64,000 nt of DNA from positions 1-64,000 of the forward strand of contig VCCI02000005.1 of NCBI GenBank assembly GCA_005938025.2, written 5' to 3'. Made by a program: the position numbers and the translations under genes. The notes beneath the pieces were generated by a model. That model was not told the DNA's origin, ran no database searches, and saw only the letters and a program-made list of their open reading frames with translations. The stretch is from Inquilinus sp. KBS0705. GTDB taxonomy: Bacteria > Bacteroidota > Bacteroidia > Sphingobacteriales > Sphingobacteriaceae. Positions 26,373 through 35,559 of the stretch are shown here, piece after piece. Numbering within the stretch: position 1 is the first letter of the stretch; each line of letters starts with the position of its first letter.

Positions 26373-27980
26373 CTATGATTTAGGTTTATGGTCGAGTACT
26401 ATTTTTATTGTGGTGCCCTTACCCTGTTCAGAATCAACGGTGAGTTCGCCATTATATAAACTGATGCGGTTTTTTATACTGCGCAGGCCTGAGCCGCTTG
26501 CCGAGTTTTCCTGCTCCTGGTAATTAAACCCTTCACCGTTATCCTGTATCCGTATTTCGATGTGCTGATTTTTTTTAACATCAAGCCTGATCAGGCTTGC
26601 ATTTGCATGTTTCATACAGTTGTTTATCAGTTCCTGTATTATCCTGAAAATGGTTGTTTCCAGCAGCATGTCATCCCTTGTTTCAAAGCCGGTAACTTTT
26701 GCATGTATGCGCATATTTGGCGATGATAGCCTTTTAACCAACTCATCAACCGTTGCAGGCAAGCCAAAATCAAGTAATATAGATGGTGCCAGCTCAAATG
26801 ATATGTTACGCGTTTCGCGTATCGCCTGGTCTATCAGCTCGCCGATATCGATACTTGCCTTAGTACGGCCCAAATTGAGCGCGCTAAGTTTCATCTTTAT
26901 GCCATATAACAATTGGCTCACGCTATCATGCAAAGCATCGCTAATGCGTCGTCGTTCGTTTTCCTCGGCATTTAGGGTTGCAAGCGTTATTATTCTTTGC
27001 TGGTCGCGCTTTAAAGCAACCGTTTCTTCTTCTATACGCCTTTTTTCGCTGATATCTATCATAATACCAACCAACCTTTTGGTTTGCCCCGGTTCACTGA
27101 TCATATGCCCCCTAATACTGGCATAACATCCACCTCCTTTTTCATTCATCAGGCGGCAAACCACATCTATCTCTTTTTCGTGATTGATAGATTTACGGAA
27201 TTGCTCGTCTACTAACTGCCTGTCATCAGGGTGTATAAGGTCTAAAAAGGTGTGGTAACGGCCGTCAAAACCGCCTTCGGGGATAGCACACATATGATAA
27301 TTGAACTCATCAAGGTAAAAATGCATGTTGTCCAGATCAAGCTCCCAGGCACCGGCAGATGATGCCTCCAGCGATAGTTCGAGCCGCTCTTTTGTTTCGG
27401 CAAGGGTCTTAACCGCTTCAATACGCTCGGTAATATCTATAATGGCTATGTAGTATTCGGCCCCGCCGCCGGTAAGGGGCGATATAGCGGTACCCTCAAC
27501 CTGGGCGTAAAATTCCGTGTTTGCCCTTGATATCATTTTAAGCTGGCAGCTCTGTTTAGCCTGAGAGCCTTGCATGTCTTTAAAAAAGCGGTAAAACGTT
27601 TCGCTATACTCGTGAGATACAAATTGCATCATGCGTTTACCCAACAATCCGGCTTTGCCACCTTCTATTAAAAACGCACCAGCGTTGTTCACTTCTTCAA
27701 TAACACCATAGTTATTTAAAATAAAATAACCCAGGGGCGCCAAATTATAAATGCTCGAAAATTTGATCTGCTGTAGCTCCAACCCTTCGTTGGCGGTCTT
27801 CAGTTCATCATTCTGCATTTCCAGCTCTATCTGGTGCACCTGCAATTCCTGAAAAAGTGCTTGTATGTCCTGATCGCTTGTCATCAGCTTGCGCTGACCG
27901 ATATCAGTAAGCATTTTTTCTGCCTTGATCCTTAAACCATTTTCAAAAGGATCATTTATATCGTCCTGGTTAGCTTTCAA
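26373..27980 (-). CDS. Double-PAS HisKA_3 sensor histidine kinase
   Basis: A 535-aa soluble kinase: N-terminal coiled coil (about 15-72), PAS (about 75-190), PAS/PAC (about 198-315), HisKA_3 with H351 in RRRISDALHDSVSQLLYGIK, and HATPase (DNGEGFN, SGSGLRSIKNRI). This NarX/DesK-like core normally phosphorylates LuxR-type regulators, so the regulator at 24628 is the natural partner. Its start overlaps the end of the CheB-CheR-PAS gene by 11 nt, and CheB follows 12 bp downstream, so all are probably one operon. Confidence 0.93.
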   Translation of the reverse strand: MKANQDDINDPFENGLRIKAEKMLTDIGQRKLMTSDQDIQALFQELQVHQIELEMQNDELKTANEGLELQQIKFSSIYNLAPLGYFILNNYGVIEEVNNAGAFLIEGGKAGLLGKRMMQFVSHEYSETFYRFFKDMQGSQAKQSCQLKMISRANTEFYAQVEGTAISPLTGGGAEYYIAIIDITERIEAVKTLAETKERLELSLEASSAGAWELDLDNMHFYLDEFNYHMCAIPEGGFDGRYHTFLDLIHPDDRQLVDEQFRKSINHEKEIDVVCRLMNEKGGGCYASIRGHMISEPGQTKRLVGIMIDISEKRRIEEETVALKRDQQRIITLATLNAEENERRRISDALHDSVSQLLYGIKMKLSALNLGRTKASIDIGELIDQAIRETRNISFELAPSILLDFGLPATVDELVKRLSSPNMRIHAKVTGFETRDDMLLETTIFRIIQELINNCMKHANASLIRLDVKKNQHIEIRIQDNGEGFNYQEQENSASGSGLRSIKNRISLYNGELTVDSEQGKGTTIKIVLDHKPKS

Positions 27981-30936
27981 GCCCTTTCGTTTTCAGTGAA
28001 AATGTGACAATTAGTGTACTGCCGGCAATTTGGTCTTTTAAAGGCAGTACATTTATTTTACATGAGCCTGTATGGCCACCCATATTTAACAAAACCTCAT
28101 CGCTTTTTACGATGCCATCGCCTTTAACACTATCTAACAATTTTATAATTGCTTCTGTTTTAAAAAATTGTTCCATATAAGGTAAAAAAGGCTTGCCAAA
28201 TACTTCTTGTTTACTTTTAAATATCTGACTAAAGGCTTCATTTACAGAAATCACTGTATAATTCTCGTCTATCCGCGCTACAGGCCCTGGATAAACCCAA
28301 GACAACATATCAATTGCCTGCCGCATGCCCAATAACGTATGCTCCATTTGTTTGTATGCTGTTATTAATGTAAACGTTAATACCGCGCCCGAAATAAAGT
28401 TATCAAGTGTGCGGTAAGGCATAATCCTAACCTTGTACCATTCGTCGGTTTTGGTTTTTACTTCTATTTCTTTGTTGGCAAGCGTCTCTATCACTTCTCT
28501 TATCTCGTTTTCTATACGCGAGTTATCAAAGTTAGATACCACATGGGTTATAGGCCGCCCTACATCAGTAGGGATAAGATTAAATAATTTACGTACTTGC
28601 GGCGTATAACGCAAAATATCCAACTCGTTATCCAAAAATATCGTACCTATCTCGGTAGAATCGAGCAGGTTTTTCATGTCGTTATTTATACGGGTAAGCT
28701 CTTCTGCCTTAGATTGGTACTGCATGTTCATAGTCATCAACTCCTCGTTTAACGACTGCATCTCCTCTTTAGTAGTTAACGATTCCTCGTTAGTGCTTTG
28801 CAATTCTTCGTTGGTGCTTTGCAACTCTTCGTTGGTCGATTTTAGCTCTTCCAGCGATGTCTCCATCTGTTGTATGGTGCTATTCAACTGCATTTTAGTA
28901 TACACCAGTTCTTTTTCCAGTTCATCAACAGCTGCTTTAGATTTATTATCTAAAACCTTTTGCCTGCCACCGGTTTTTTTCTGGTATCCTTTGTCCTCAA
29001 AAATTATAAGTACAAGCCCCTGCAAGCCGGTTTCTTCTAAAAGCACTGCCTTTAAATTAACCAGCCTTACCTGGTTGCCATCCTTCAACTTAATGTCGTT
29101 TATTAATACTTCCCCTTTTTGGTTACGGGCCTGGTGAATAATGTTACCTACAACATAACGCAATTCTTCGCGCGCCATTTTGTAAATATTCATTACTGCT
29201 TCGCCGCTGGGCAACTCCAAAAACTTGCCGGTTTTACCATTGCTGTAAAGGATATCTCCTTTCTCGTTCACCAGTACTGATGGAGGCGCAAAGTTTTCTA
29301 ATATAATACGGCTGAAGGTATCTGCCACAGATCGCTTTTTGATCTGTTTTTCGACGTCGTCTATTTTCATGGTGTTTAATGGATATTGTTTAGCCACATG
29401 AAAAGGGAAATCTATCATTTTACCTACAACCGCATTCCCTTCTTTGCGCTCGTAAATTTTCCATTTCGGGTCAGCGGATAAAAACATCTCTGTAAAACCA
29501 CCTATAGTCTCTGCAGGCCCCATAAACATTATCCCCCCTACATTTAAAGAATAATGGAAGATAGGGATGATCTTTTTTTGGAGCTCCGCGGTAAGGTATA
29601 TCATCACGTTACGGCAACAAAGCAGGTCCAGCCTTGTAAAAGGGGCATCTTTTATAAGGTTATGTTGCGCAAATACGATCATCTCGCGCAGTTCCTTTTT
29701 TACCTGGAAGGTATTGTCTTTCTTAATAAAAAATTTATTTAACCGTTCTACAGATACATCGGCAACTATATTGTCGAAATATACGCCATTGCGTGCATGC
29801 TCAATAGCATCAGGGTCTAAGTCTGTTGCAAACAACTGTAATTTGGGCCATTCGCTTTTATTCATTTCCTCCAGGCACTCAATTAATAGCATAGCTATTG
29901 AGTAAGCTTCCTCACCGGTAGAGCATCCCGCTACCCAAATGCGAAAGGGTCCGTTTCCGGTTTTTTTGTTTATCAGTTTACAAATCTTCTCCTTTATCGA
30001 ATCAAAAGCCGGTGCATCCCTAAAAAACTTGGTAACGCCTATAAGCAATTCATTAAAAAGAATGCCTGTTTCGCGAGGGTTCTCTCTTAAAAAATTAACA
30101 TAAGCGCTGTAATCAGGTATCTGATGAAAAGCTATGCGCCTGTCTATCCTGCGGGTAATTGTACTTTTTTTATAAAGTGAAAAATCGTGCCCGGTTTGCG
30201 AACGCAATAGCATCAGTATTTTTTGAATAGAATTTGCGTTTTGTATAGCCGTACGCACCTGTTCCGATGCTTCTTCTGCCATAACCGGGTGGTTTAAGTA
30301 CTGGATAATTTTTAAAGGCATCTCTTCCGGTAACAAAACGTAATCTACCAGGTTGGTGCTAATTGCCGCAACCGGCATGCTGTTATACTTAGCGCTGGCA
30401 GGATCTTGCGCCATAGCCATACCCAGCTTTTCCTTTATCATTCGTATACCGGTTTCTCCATCAGAGCCCATACCCGAAAAAATTATCGCTACCGCTTTAT
30501 TCCACTGGTCATCGGCAAGGCTTTGTAAAAAATAATCTATAGGTTGCCTAAACCCGTTTGGCTTTGCCTGGTTTAGCAACAAAAGTTTTCGGTTATGTAT
30601 ACCCATATCCTTATTTGGCGGGATAATGTATACATGGTCGGGTTCTACAGCTATGCCATCAACCGCCTCGATAACCGGCATAGCTGTATAATTTTTTATC
30701 AGGTCGCTTACTCTGCCCTGGTGATGCGGGTCTAAATGCAATATTATCACAAATGCCATCCCGCTATCAGCCGGTAAATGCGTAAAAAACTTTTCGAAAG
30801 ATGAAAACGATCCGGCAGACCCTCCAATACCCACAATTGGGAACGATTTGGGTTTATCCGCTTTTGCTACAACTTTTTCGCTTTTTTTGTTGATCGATCC
30901 TAAATCTTTTTGGGGCTTTGCCGCTCTTTCTGCCAT
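27970..30936 (-). CDS. CheB-CheR-PAS fusion protein without a kinase domain
   Basis: 988 aa from the ATG at 30936 (MAERAAKPQK); the longer TTG start at 30972 is less likely. Order: CheB methylesterase (GIGGSAGS, LHLDPHH, FSGMGSDGETG); CheR methyltransferase (VTKFFRD, SAM loop WVAGCSTGEEAYS, CCRNVMIYL); PAS; coiled coil of STNEELQ repeats; PAS10-like domain (LLDSTEIGTIFLD) and a final PAS. It ends after that PAS, so signalling passes to the overlapping HisKA_3 kinase gene. Combining opposing methylation activities in one chain is known for this family; the modified target is not. Confidence 0.94.
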   Translation of the reverse strand: MAERAAKPQKDLGSINKKSEKVVAKADKPKSFPIVGIGGSAGSFSSFEKFFTHLPADSGMAFVIILHLDPHHQGRVSDLIKNYTAMPVIEAVDGIAVEPDHVYIIPPNKDMGIHNRKLLLLNQAKPNGFRQPIDYFLQSLADDQWNKAVAIIFSGMGSDGETGIRMIKEKLGMAMAQDPASAKYNSMPVAAISTNLVDYVLLPEEMPLKIIQYLNHPVMAEEASEQVRTAIQNANSIQKILMLLRSQTGHDFSLYKKSTITRRIDRRIAFHQIPDYSAYVNFLRENPRETGILFNELLIGVTKFFRDAPAFDSIKEKICKLINKKTGNGPFRIWVAGCSTGEEAYSIAMLLIECLEEMNKSEWPKLQLFATDLDPDAIEHARNGVYFDNIVADVSVERLNKFFIKKDNTFQVKKELREMIVFAQHNLIKDAPFTRLDLLCCRNVMIYLTAELQKKIIPIFHYSLNVGGIMFMGPAETIGGFTEMFLSADPKWKIYERKEGNAVVGKMIDFPFHVAKQYPLNTMKIDDVEKQIKKRSVADTFSRIILENFAPPSVLVNEKGDILYSNGKTGKFLELPSGEAVMNIYKMAREELRYVVGNIIHQARNQKGEVLINDIKLKDGNQVRLVNLKAVLLEETGLQGLVLIIFEDKGYQKKTGGRQKVLDNKSKAAVDELEKELVYTKMQLNSTIQQMETSLEELKSTNEELQSTNEELQSTNEESLTTKEEMQSLNEELMTMNMQYQSKAEELTRINNDMKNLLDSTEIGTIFLDNELDILRYTPQVRKLFNLIPTDVGRPITHVVSNFDNSRIENEIREVIETLANKEIEVKTKTDEWYKVRIMPYRTLDNFISGAVLTFTLITAYKQMEHTLLGMRQAIDMLSWVYPGPVARIDENYTVISVNEAFSQIFKSKQEVFGKPFLPYMEQFFKTEAIIKLLDSVKGDGIVKSDEVLLNMGGHTGSCKINVLPLKDQIAGSTLIVTFSLKTKGLES
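28783..28845 (-). repeat. 21-bp coding repeat (STNEELQ heptads)
   Basis: Tandem near-identical 21-bp units encode a seven-residue coiled-coil repeat, STNEELQ, inside the CheB-CheR-PAS gene. This linker is typical of the family. Confidence 0.8.
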
Positions 30937-31094
30937 TAGTACTTTATTATGAAGAAATATAAAAGTAGACAATATTACTCTTATTTATAAATCGCCAAGT
31001 ATGTATGGTATCAAGCAGTTAGGCGGATATTAACTCTTCATTAAAAATCTATTTAGGTGTTGCTTTTTAGGTAATATAGTATAGACTGCTACTT

Positions 31095-31322
31095 TTAAGG
31101 ACGCGGCGCCCCATGTACGGTATCCTGTTGCGTACGCGTGGTGTCGCCGATCGTTCCGGCACCGGCCGAACCTGTGCCTGAACCGGGCGCTCCGGTTCCA
31201 TCATTTAAACCTTTGGTAGTGTCTGCTTTTGCGTCACTATCAGCACCTGTACTTCCGTTTCCTTTGCAACTGCAAACGGCAATACTTAAAGTTAACGCTC
31301 CGATAAAAAATAGCTTTTTCAT
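31095..31322 (-). CDS. Small lipoprotein (CKGN type)
   Basis: 75 aa. Signal KKLFFIGALTLSIAVCSC with the lipobox Cys at 19, then KGNGSTGADSDAKADTT and a Gly/Thr-rich, likely disordered tail. It shares the C-K-G-N anchor and a similar DTT element with the lipoprotein at 21695. Function unknown. It is transcribed away from the plus-strand 71-aa ORF at 31493. Confidence 0.78.
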   Translation of the reverse strand: MKKLFFIGALTLSIAVCSCKGNGSTGADSDAKADTTKGLNDGTGAPGSGTGSAGAGTIGDTTRTQQDTVHGAPRP

Positions 31323-31492
31323 AAAAAAAACGGTTATAATTAATGGAATTGGTGATAATGCTTAAGTATTTAAATAACGATAAAAATTCTTGATGGTTTT
31401 AATTTTTAATTAATTAAATTTCATTATTGACAATTATGTAAATCATAATTCAAACAATTCATTTTAGCATTTGTAATCATTAAAAGAGCATC

Positions 31493-31708
31493 ATGAAAAG
31501 CGTATATAAATACGGTAGCTTATCCGTGCAATCGTTAATGAAAATAGGACCGGATAAAACAATAGAAGAAAACGTCGCCCGTATACCTGATAATAATGTT
31601 AGGTATACCGTTACTCACATTGGCGACTTTTACCTAAGTAATAATGGTATAGAAGAAACATTTAAAGCAAAAAGCCCTAATCCATCTTCAAATAGTTACC
31701 CGTTATAA
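31493..31708 (+). CDS. Small protein of unknown function
   Basis: 71 aa with no signal peptide or membrane segment: MKSVYKYGSLSVQSLMKIGP, then TIEENVARIPDN, a beta-like RYTVTHIGDFYLS and a Ser/Asn/Pro tail. Its last 13 bp overlap the end of the convergent GH1-like gene. The upstream region has a palindrome AATTATG/CATAATT near 31433-31451. I do not recognise it. It belongs to the run of small proteins in this island. Confidence 0.6.
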   Translation: MKSVYKYGSLSVQSLMKIGPDKTIEENVARIPDNNVRYTVTHIGDFYLSNNGIEETFKAKSPNPSSNSYPL

Positions 31709-32916
31709 TAAGGCGGCTTTAAATAAAGCACATAACTTTCGTTTTCTATAGCGGCTTTCCACTGCTGTATCAGATTTTTGTACGCCTGCCCAACCGGTCG
31801 TATTTTTCTGTCAAGGTCATACAAACCAAGTGAGTTTACGTTACCTGCGTCATTGCGCAGTGCCGAATCCCAATCTACCTGGTCGGTTAAGCTATACCAT
31901 GTAAACCCATATATAGGTATGCCGTCGCGCTTTAAACGGCGCACATTGGCCCATTGTGTTTGCAGCCATCTAACCGCGTTTGGCTCGGCAATATTTGTTT
32001 CGGTATGCATAACAGGCAATTTATACCTGTTGTAATATTGTTGGGTAATTACATAATAACCAAATATTTCGCCTGCGGCAGATGTGCTGCCATCTTCGTG
32101 CACCATATGTTCGTTGGTTATATAATAATCGTTGCCCATAACGCAACTGCCCTTTATTAAGTTATTTTCAAACCAGCGGTATTCTTCCTTTGACATTCCG
32201 TTAGCCAATAAATACTCGTACATAACAATGCTTATCGGATAACCATAAGTCAGGTCGAGGGATAAAAATCTCTTTTGATTCAGGAAAGAGGCCAGCGGGT
32301 CGCAATCTGGGGTCTCCGGGTGGAAATATTCAGATGATTCGCTTTGTATAAAAACAGCATCAGGCTGTATTTCAAGGATAGCCTGCATGGCTAACACATT
32401 GGCCTTACATAGGTTTTTTAATGCCGTTACAAATGATCTATCGTCTGATTTGCATTCATTCCACCACCCATACTGCCCCGAAAAAGCCGCAGCTATAAAA
32501 ATTTCGTTTACAGGCGTGTAAAACCTAAGGTATTTAAATCTTAAGGCAAAAGCCCTGGCATACTCCGCAAAAAAGTACGGAAACTCAGGATTTTGAAAAT
32601 CGCCAAGCCAGTCGGGAAGGCCAAAGTGGCAAAGATCTACAATGGGTACAATTCCCTTCTTTTTCATGTAGGCAAATGTTTCATCAACAAATGCCCAATC
32701 ATACTTGCCCGGCCCTTCATGCACTTTATAAAATGCAGGTCCGTACCTCAGGGTATCTATTCCGGTTTCTGTTACCAAATCAAAGTCGTCTCTCCAAAGC
32801 TTGTAATGGCCGCACTTCTCCATTTCATCTACACGCTTACGGGTACCATCCGGCAAAATTATAACCGGGTAACTGTTTTCAATCCCGGTAGCAAACATAA
32901 ATTTATTCCTGTTCAT
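31696..32916 (-). CDS. Intracellular GH1-like glycosidase (clan A)
   Basis: A 406-aa TIM-barrel glycosidase related to GH1 beta-glucosidases but shorter than their usual 440-480 residues. The acid/base is probably E138 in TPVNEI (the NEP motif without Pro) and the nucleophile E306 in MHTETN. It also has GFTWYSLTDQVDW near the end. There is no signal peptide, so it acts in the cytoplasm. It is divergent to a glycosyltransferase gene whose downstream neighbour is a second GH1-like protein. It could hydrolyse or transfer sugar on the glycan made there; specificity is not visible. Confidence 0.83.
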   Translation of the reverse strand: MNRNKFMFATGIENSYPVIILPDGTRKRVDEMEKCGHYKLWRDDFDLVTETGIDTLRYGPAFYKVHEGPGKYDWAFVDETFAYMKKKGIVPIVDLCHFGLPDWLGDFQNPEFPYFFAEYARAFALRFKYLRFYTPVNEIFIAAAFSGQYGWWNECKSDDRSFVTALKNLCKANVLAMQAILEIQPDAVFIQSESSEYFHPETPDCDPLASFLNQKRFLSLDLTYGYPISIVMYEYLLANGMSKEEYRWFENNLIKGSCVMGNDYYITNEHMVHEDGSTSAAGEIFGYYVITQQYYNRYKLPVMHTETNIAEPNAVRWLQTQWANVRRLKRDGIPIYGFTWYSLTDQVDWDSALRNDAGNVNSLGLYDLDRKIRPVGQAYKNLIQQWKAAIENESYVLYLKPPYYNG

Positions 32917-33020
32917 GAAGTATTTATTGAATAAGCAGTTAGTTTAACTAACCTGTTTAATATGATTAGGTTTTTCGTAAAGAGTAATTTATTATCTTAA
33001 TAAAACAATTATTTAAAAAT

Positions 33021-34235
33021 TTGTATTATGTATATAAACAAATCAGGAGTATGCAAGCACTAATAAATTCCAAAAATCAATACAATAAAACCTCCAGTTT
33101 TTACAAACAGCTTCCGGCAAATATCATTTGCTTTTCTCACCTCCGGTGGGATTTTGTATTCCAGCGCCCCCAGCATTTAATGACCCGGTTATCGAAACAC
33201 TTTAACATAACCTTTATTGAAGAGCCTGTTTTAGATACTGATGGCGATGCCTATTATGCCTGCCATGAACGCGAAGACTTGCTGGTAATAGTGCCGCATT
33301 TGCCAAAGGCTACCCCCACCAACGCCATAACCGTTGAGCTAAAAAGTTTACTGGATAGTTTTATGATGGGGAAACCGCTTGCTAATTGTACCTTTTGGTA
33401 TTATACTCCCATGGCGCTTGAATTTTCGCGCAAGTACCAACCTGAATTAATAGTTTATGATTGCATGGACGAATTGAGCGCCTTTAAGTTTGCGCCGCAA
33501 TCGCTAAAAGACCTTGAAAAAGAGCTTTTAAAGAAAGCAGATATAGTTTTTACAGGCGGGCAGTCGCTGTATGAAGCAAAAAAAGATCAGCACGCCAATA
33601 TACATCCGTTTCCCAGCAGTATCGAAAAAAAGCATTTTCAATCAGCAAGAGCTATCAGAGCTCGCTTAAAATCAGCAGGCAAAAATGACACGCTTACACT
33701 CGGCTTTTATGGTGTTATTGACGAGCGCCTGGATATTGAATTAATAAAAGGCATTGCCGATGCAAGGCCGAATTGGCAAATAGTATTGTTGGGCCCTGTT
33801 GTAAAAATAGACCCGGCGCAGCTCCCTACAAATAAAAACATCAAATACCCGGGGCCAAAAAATTACCAGGAACTGCCGGCGTATTTGGCCGAGTGGGATA
33901 TTGCATTAATTCCCTTCCTTTTAAATGAGTCAACCAAATTTATCAGCCCTACAAAAACACCCGAATATTTAGCTGCAGGCGTGCCGGTAATATCTACCGC
34001 CATACGCGATGTGGTAAACCCCTATGGAAAAAACAAACTTGTAAAAATAGCCGGCAGTGCCGACGAGTTTGTTACAGCAATAGAAGAACAACTAAATAAT
34101 ATAGAAAAAGAAAGCTGGCTATTAAATGTAGACGACTTCCTGTCGCAAAACTCGTGGGATAACACCTGCAGCCGTATGCTTAACTTAATGACTAACACGA
34201 TAGCTAACCGTGCCATGTCGTCAATAGCGCAATAA
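33021..34235 (+). CDS. Glycosyltransferase, family 1/4 (GT-B) type
   Basis: 404 aa; the start may instead be M11 at 33051, which has ggag just before it. It opens with CFSHLRWDFVFQRPQHLMTR, a hallmark of a Bacteroidota family of GT-B glycosyltransferases, and has a C-terminal nucleotide-sugar half (GFYGVIDERLD, KYPGPKNYQELPAYL, PTKTPEYLAAGVPV). It is cytoplasmic or peripheral to the membrane. Its stop is one base from the start of a GH1-like gene. Related genes often sit near UDP-galactopyranose mutase; none is seen here. Confidence 0.88.
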   Translation: MYYVYKQIRSMQALINSKNQYNKTSSFYKQLPANIICFSHLRWDFVFQRPQHLMTRLSKHFNITFIEEPVLDTDGDAYYACHEREDLLVIVPHLPKATPTNAITVELKSLLDSFMMGKPLANCTFWYYTPMALEFSRKYQPELIVYDCMDELSAFKFAPQSLKDLEKELLKKADIVFTGGQSLYEAKKDQHANIHPFPSSIEKKHFQSARAIRARLKSAGKNDTLTLGFYGVIDERLDIELIKGIADARPNWQIVLLGPVVKIDPAQLPTNKNIKYPGPKNYQELPAYLAEWDIALIPFLLNESTKFISPTKTPEYLAAGVPVISTAIRDVVNPYGKNKLVKIAGSADEFVTAIEEQLNNIEKESWLLNVDDFLSQNSWDNTCSRMLNLMTNTIANRAMSSIAQ

Positions 34236-34236
34236 A

Positions 34237-35457
34237 ATGAGTATACAAGCTAACCAATGGCATAACCCGTTTCAATCGTTTTGGATGGCCGGGTATGAAT
34301 GCTCAGACAAGCTTAACGTTAACAGGCAACGGGTTGACCTAGCTACTTTAACCGATCATCTGAATCAAATAGATGCCGATTATAAGTTGCTAAACAACTT
34401 TAAAATATCAACTGTACGCGAAGGCATCAGGTGGAGCTTTGTTGAATTTACCCCTTACCAATATAATTGGTCTGTTGTAGAGAAGATGATAAGGTGCGGG
34501 ATAACGAATAAAATACAGCAGGTATGGGATATTTGTCATTTCGGCTTCCCTGATGGCCTATCGCCTTTAGATGATGATTTTACACCAAGGCTGGTAAGCA
34601 TTTGCATAGCATTTGTTAAGCTATATCGCTCAATATCTGTAAACACAGAGTTGATCATTACACCAATAAACGAGGTAAGTTTTCTTTCGTGGCTTGGCGG
34701 CGAAGCAGGATGTACTGTACCCTATCAAAATAACAATGGCTGGGAGGTTAAATATCACCTGATGAAAGCCTTTATAGCGTCTGTTTCAGCAATGCGGGCT
34801 ATAGACCCAAGCGTCAGGATTTTAACTACAGAACCGTTGGTTGATATGGTGCCTGAATTGCCTGTAAGCATTGAAGGCGTGCAGGAAGCCTATTTTCAAA
34901 ATGAGCTTCAGTACCAAACATTAGAGATGTTATGCGGCAACATATGCCCCGAACTTGGCGGCAAACCCGAATACCTGGATATATTGGGCTTTAATTTTTA
35001 CTACAATAACCGGTGGGTTATTAATAACAATGGCTTTTTACCTTGGGTAAATGAAGACGATGACCCAAGATGGCGCCCGTTGAGCGAAATTTTAACCGAG
35101 GCATACAACCGGTACAACAGGCCCTTTGTGATCACTGAAACCAGCCACCCGGGCGAGCACCGGCCCGATTGGATGTCGTCAATTGCCGAAGAATGTGACA
35201 TTGTTTTAAAATCTGGTTTGCCTTTATGGGGTGTTTGCCTTTACCCTATTATTGACCGGCCTGATTGGGATGATCTTACTTGCTGGCACCATTCGGGCTT
35301 ATGGGACCATGGGTTGGTTAACTTAAACGACCGCGTTTTGTATGAGCCCTATGCAAACGCTTTACGCAGTGCAATGAACAACGTTGGTAACTCAAATAAT
35401 AATAATGACACCGAATTGAGTGTAAGTCAACTAATGGATAAATGTATTATAAATTAA
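34237..35457 (+). CDS. Second GH1-like protein coupled to the glycosyltransferase
   Basis: 406 aa, a clan A TIM-barrel with a short N terminus. The probable acid/base is E146 in TPINEV and the nucleophile E301 in VITETSHP; LGFNFYYNNRWV lies between. It is a distant homologue of the 31696 protein, not a close copy. No signal peptide. It is encoded one base after the glycosyltransferase, so the two are made together. A glycosidase fixed to a biosynthetic transferase suggests editing or transglycosylation of the same glycan; this is inference. Confidence 0.83.
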   Translation: MSIQANQWHNPFQSFWMAGYECSDKLNVNRQRVDLATLTDHLNQIDADYKLLNNFKISTVREGIRWSFVEFTPYQYNWSVVEKMIRCGITNKIQQVWDICHFGFPDGLSPLDDDFTPRLVSICIAFVKLYRSISVNTELIITPINEVSFLSWLGGEAGCTVPYQNNNGWEVKYHLMKAFIASVSAMRAIDPSVRILTTEPLVDMVPELPVSIEGVQEAYFQNELQYQTLEMLCGNICPELGGKPEYLDILGFNFYYNNRWVINNNGFLPWVNEDDDPRWRPLSEILTEAYNRYNRPFVITETSHPGEHRPDWMSSIAEECDIVLKSGLPLWGVCLYPIIDRPDWDDLTCWHHSGLWDHGLVNLNDRVLYEPYANALRSAMNNVGNSNNNNDTELSVSQLMDKCIIN

Positions 35458-35559
35458 TGATAATAGAATAACGCAGGCACATACTTGCCTATGATATCTT
35501 ATTAATAGTGGCATAAATGATCTTAATTAATACAAATCAATTACTAATAAATATAAAAT

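Noticed and set aside
28676..29137. 153-aa ORF rich in Ser/Leu repeats
   Set aside because: Antisense of the coiled-coil STNEELQ repeat in the CheB-CheR-PAS gene.
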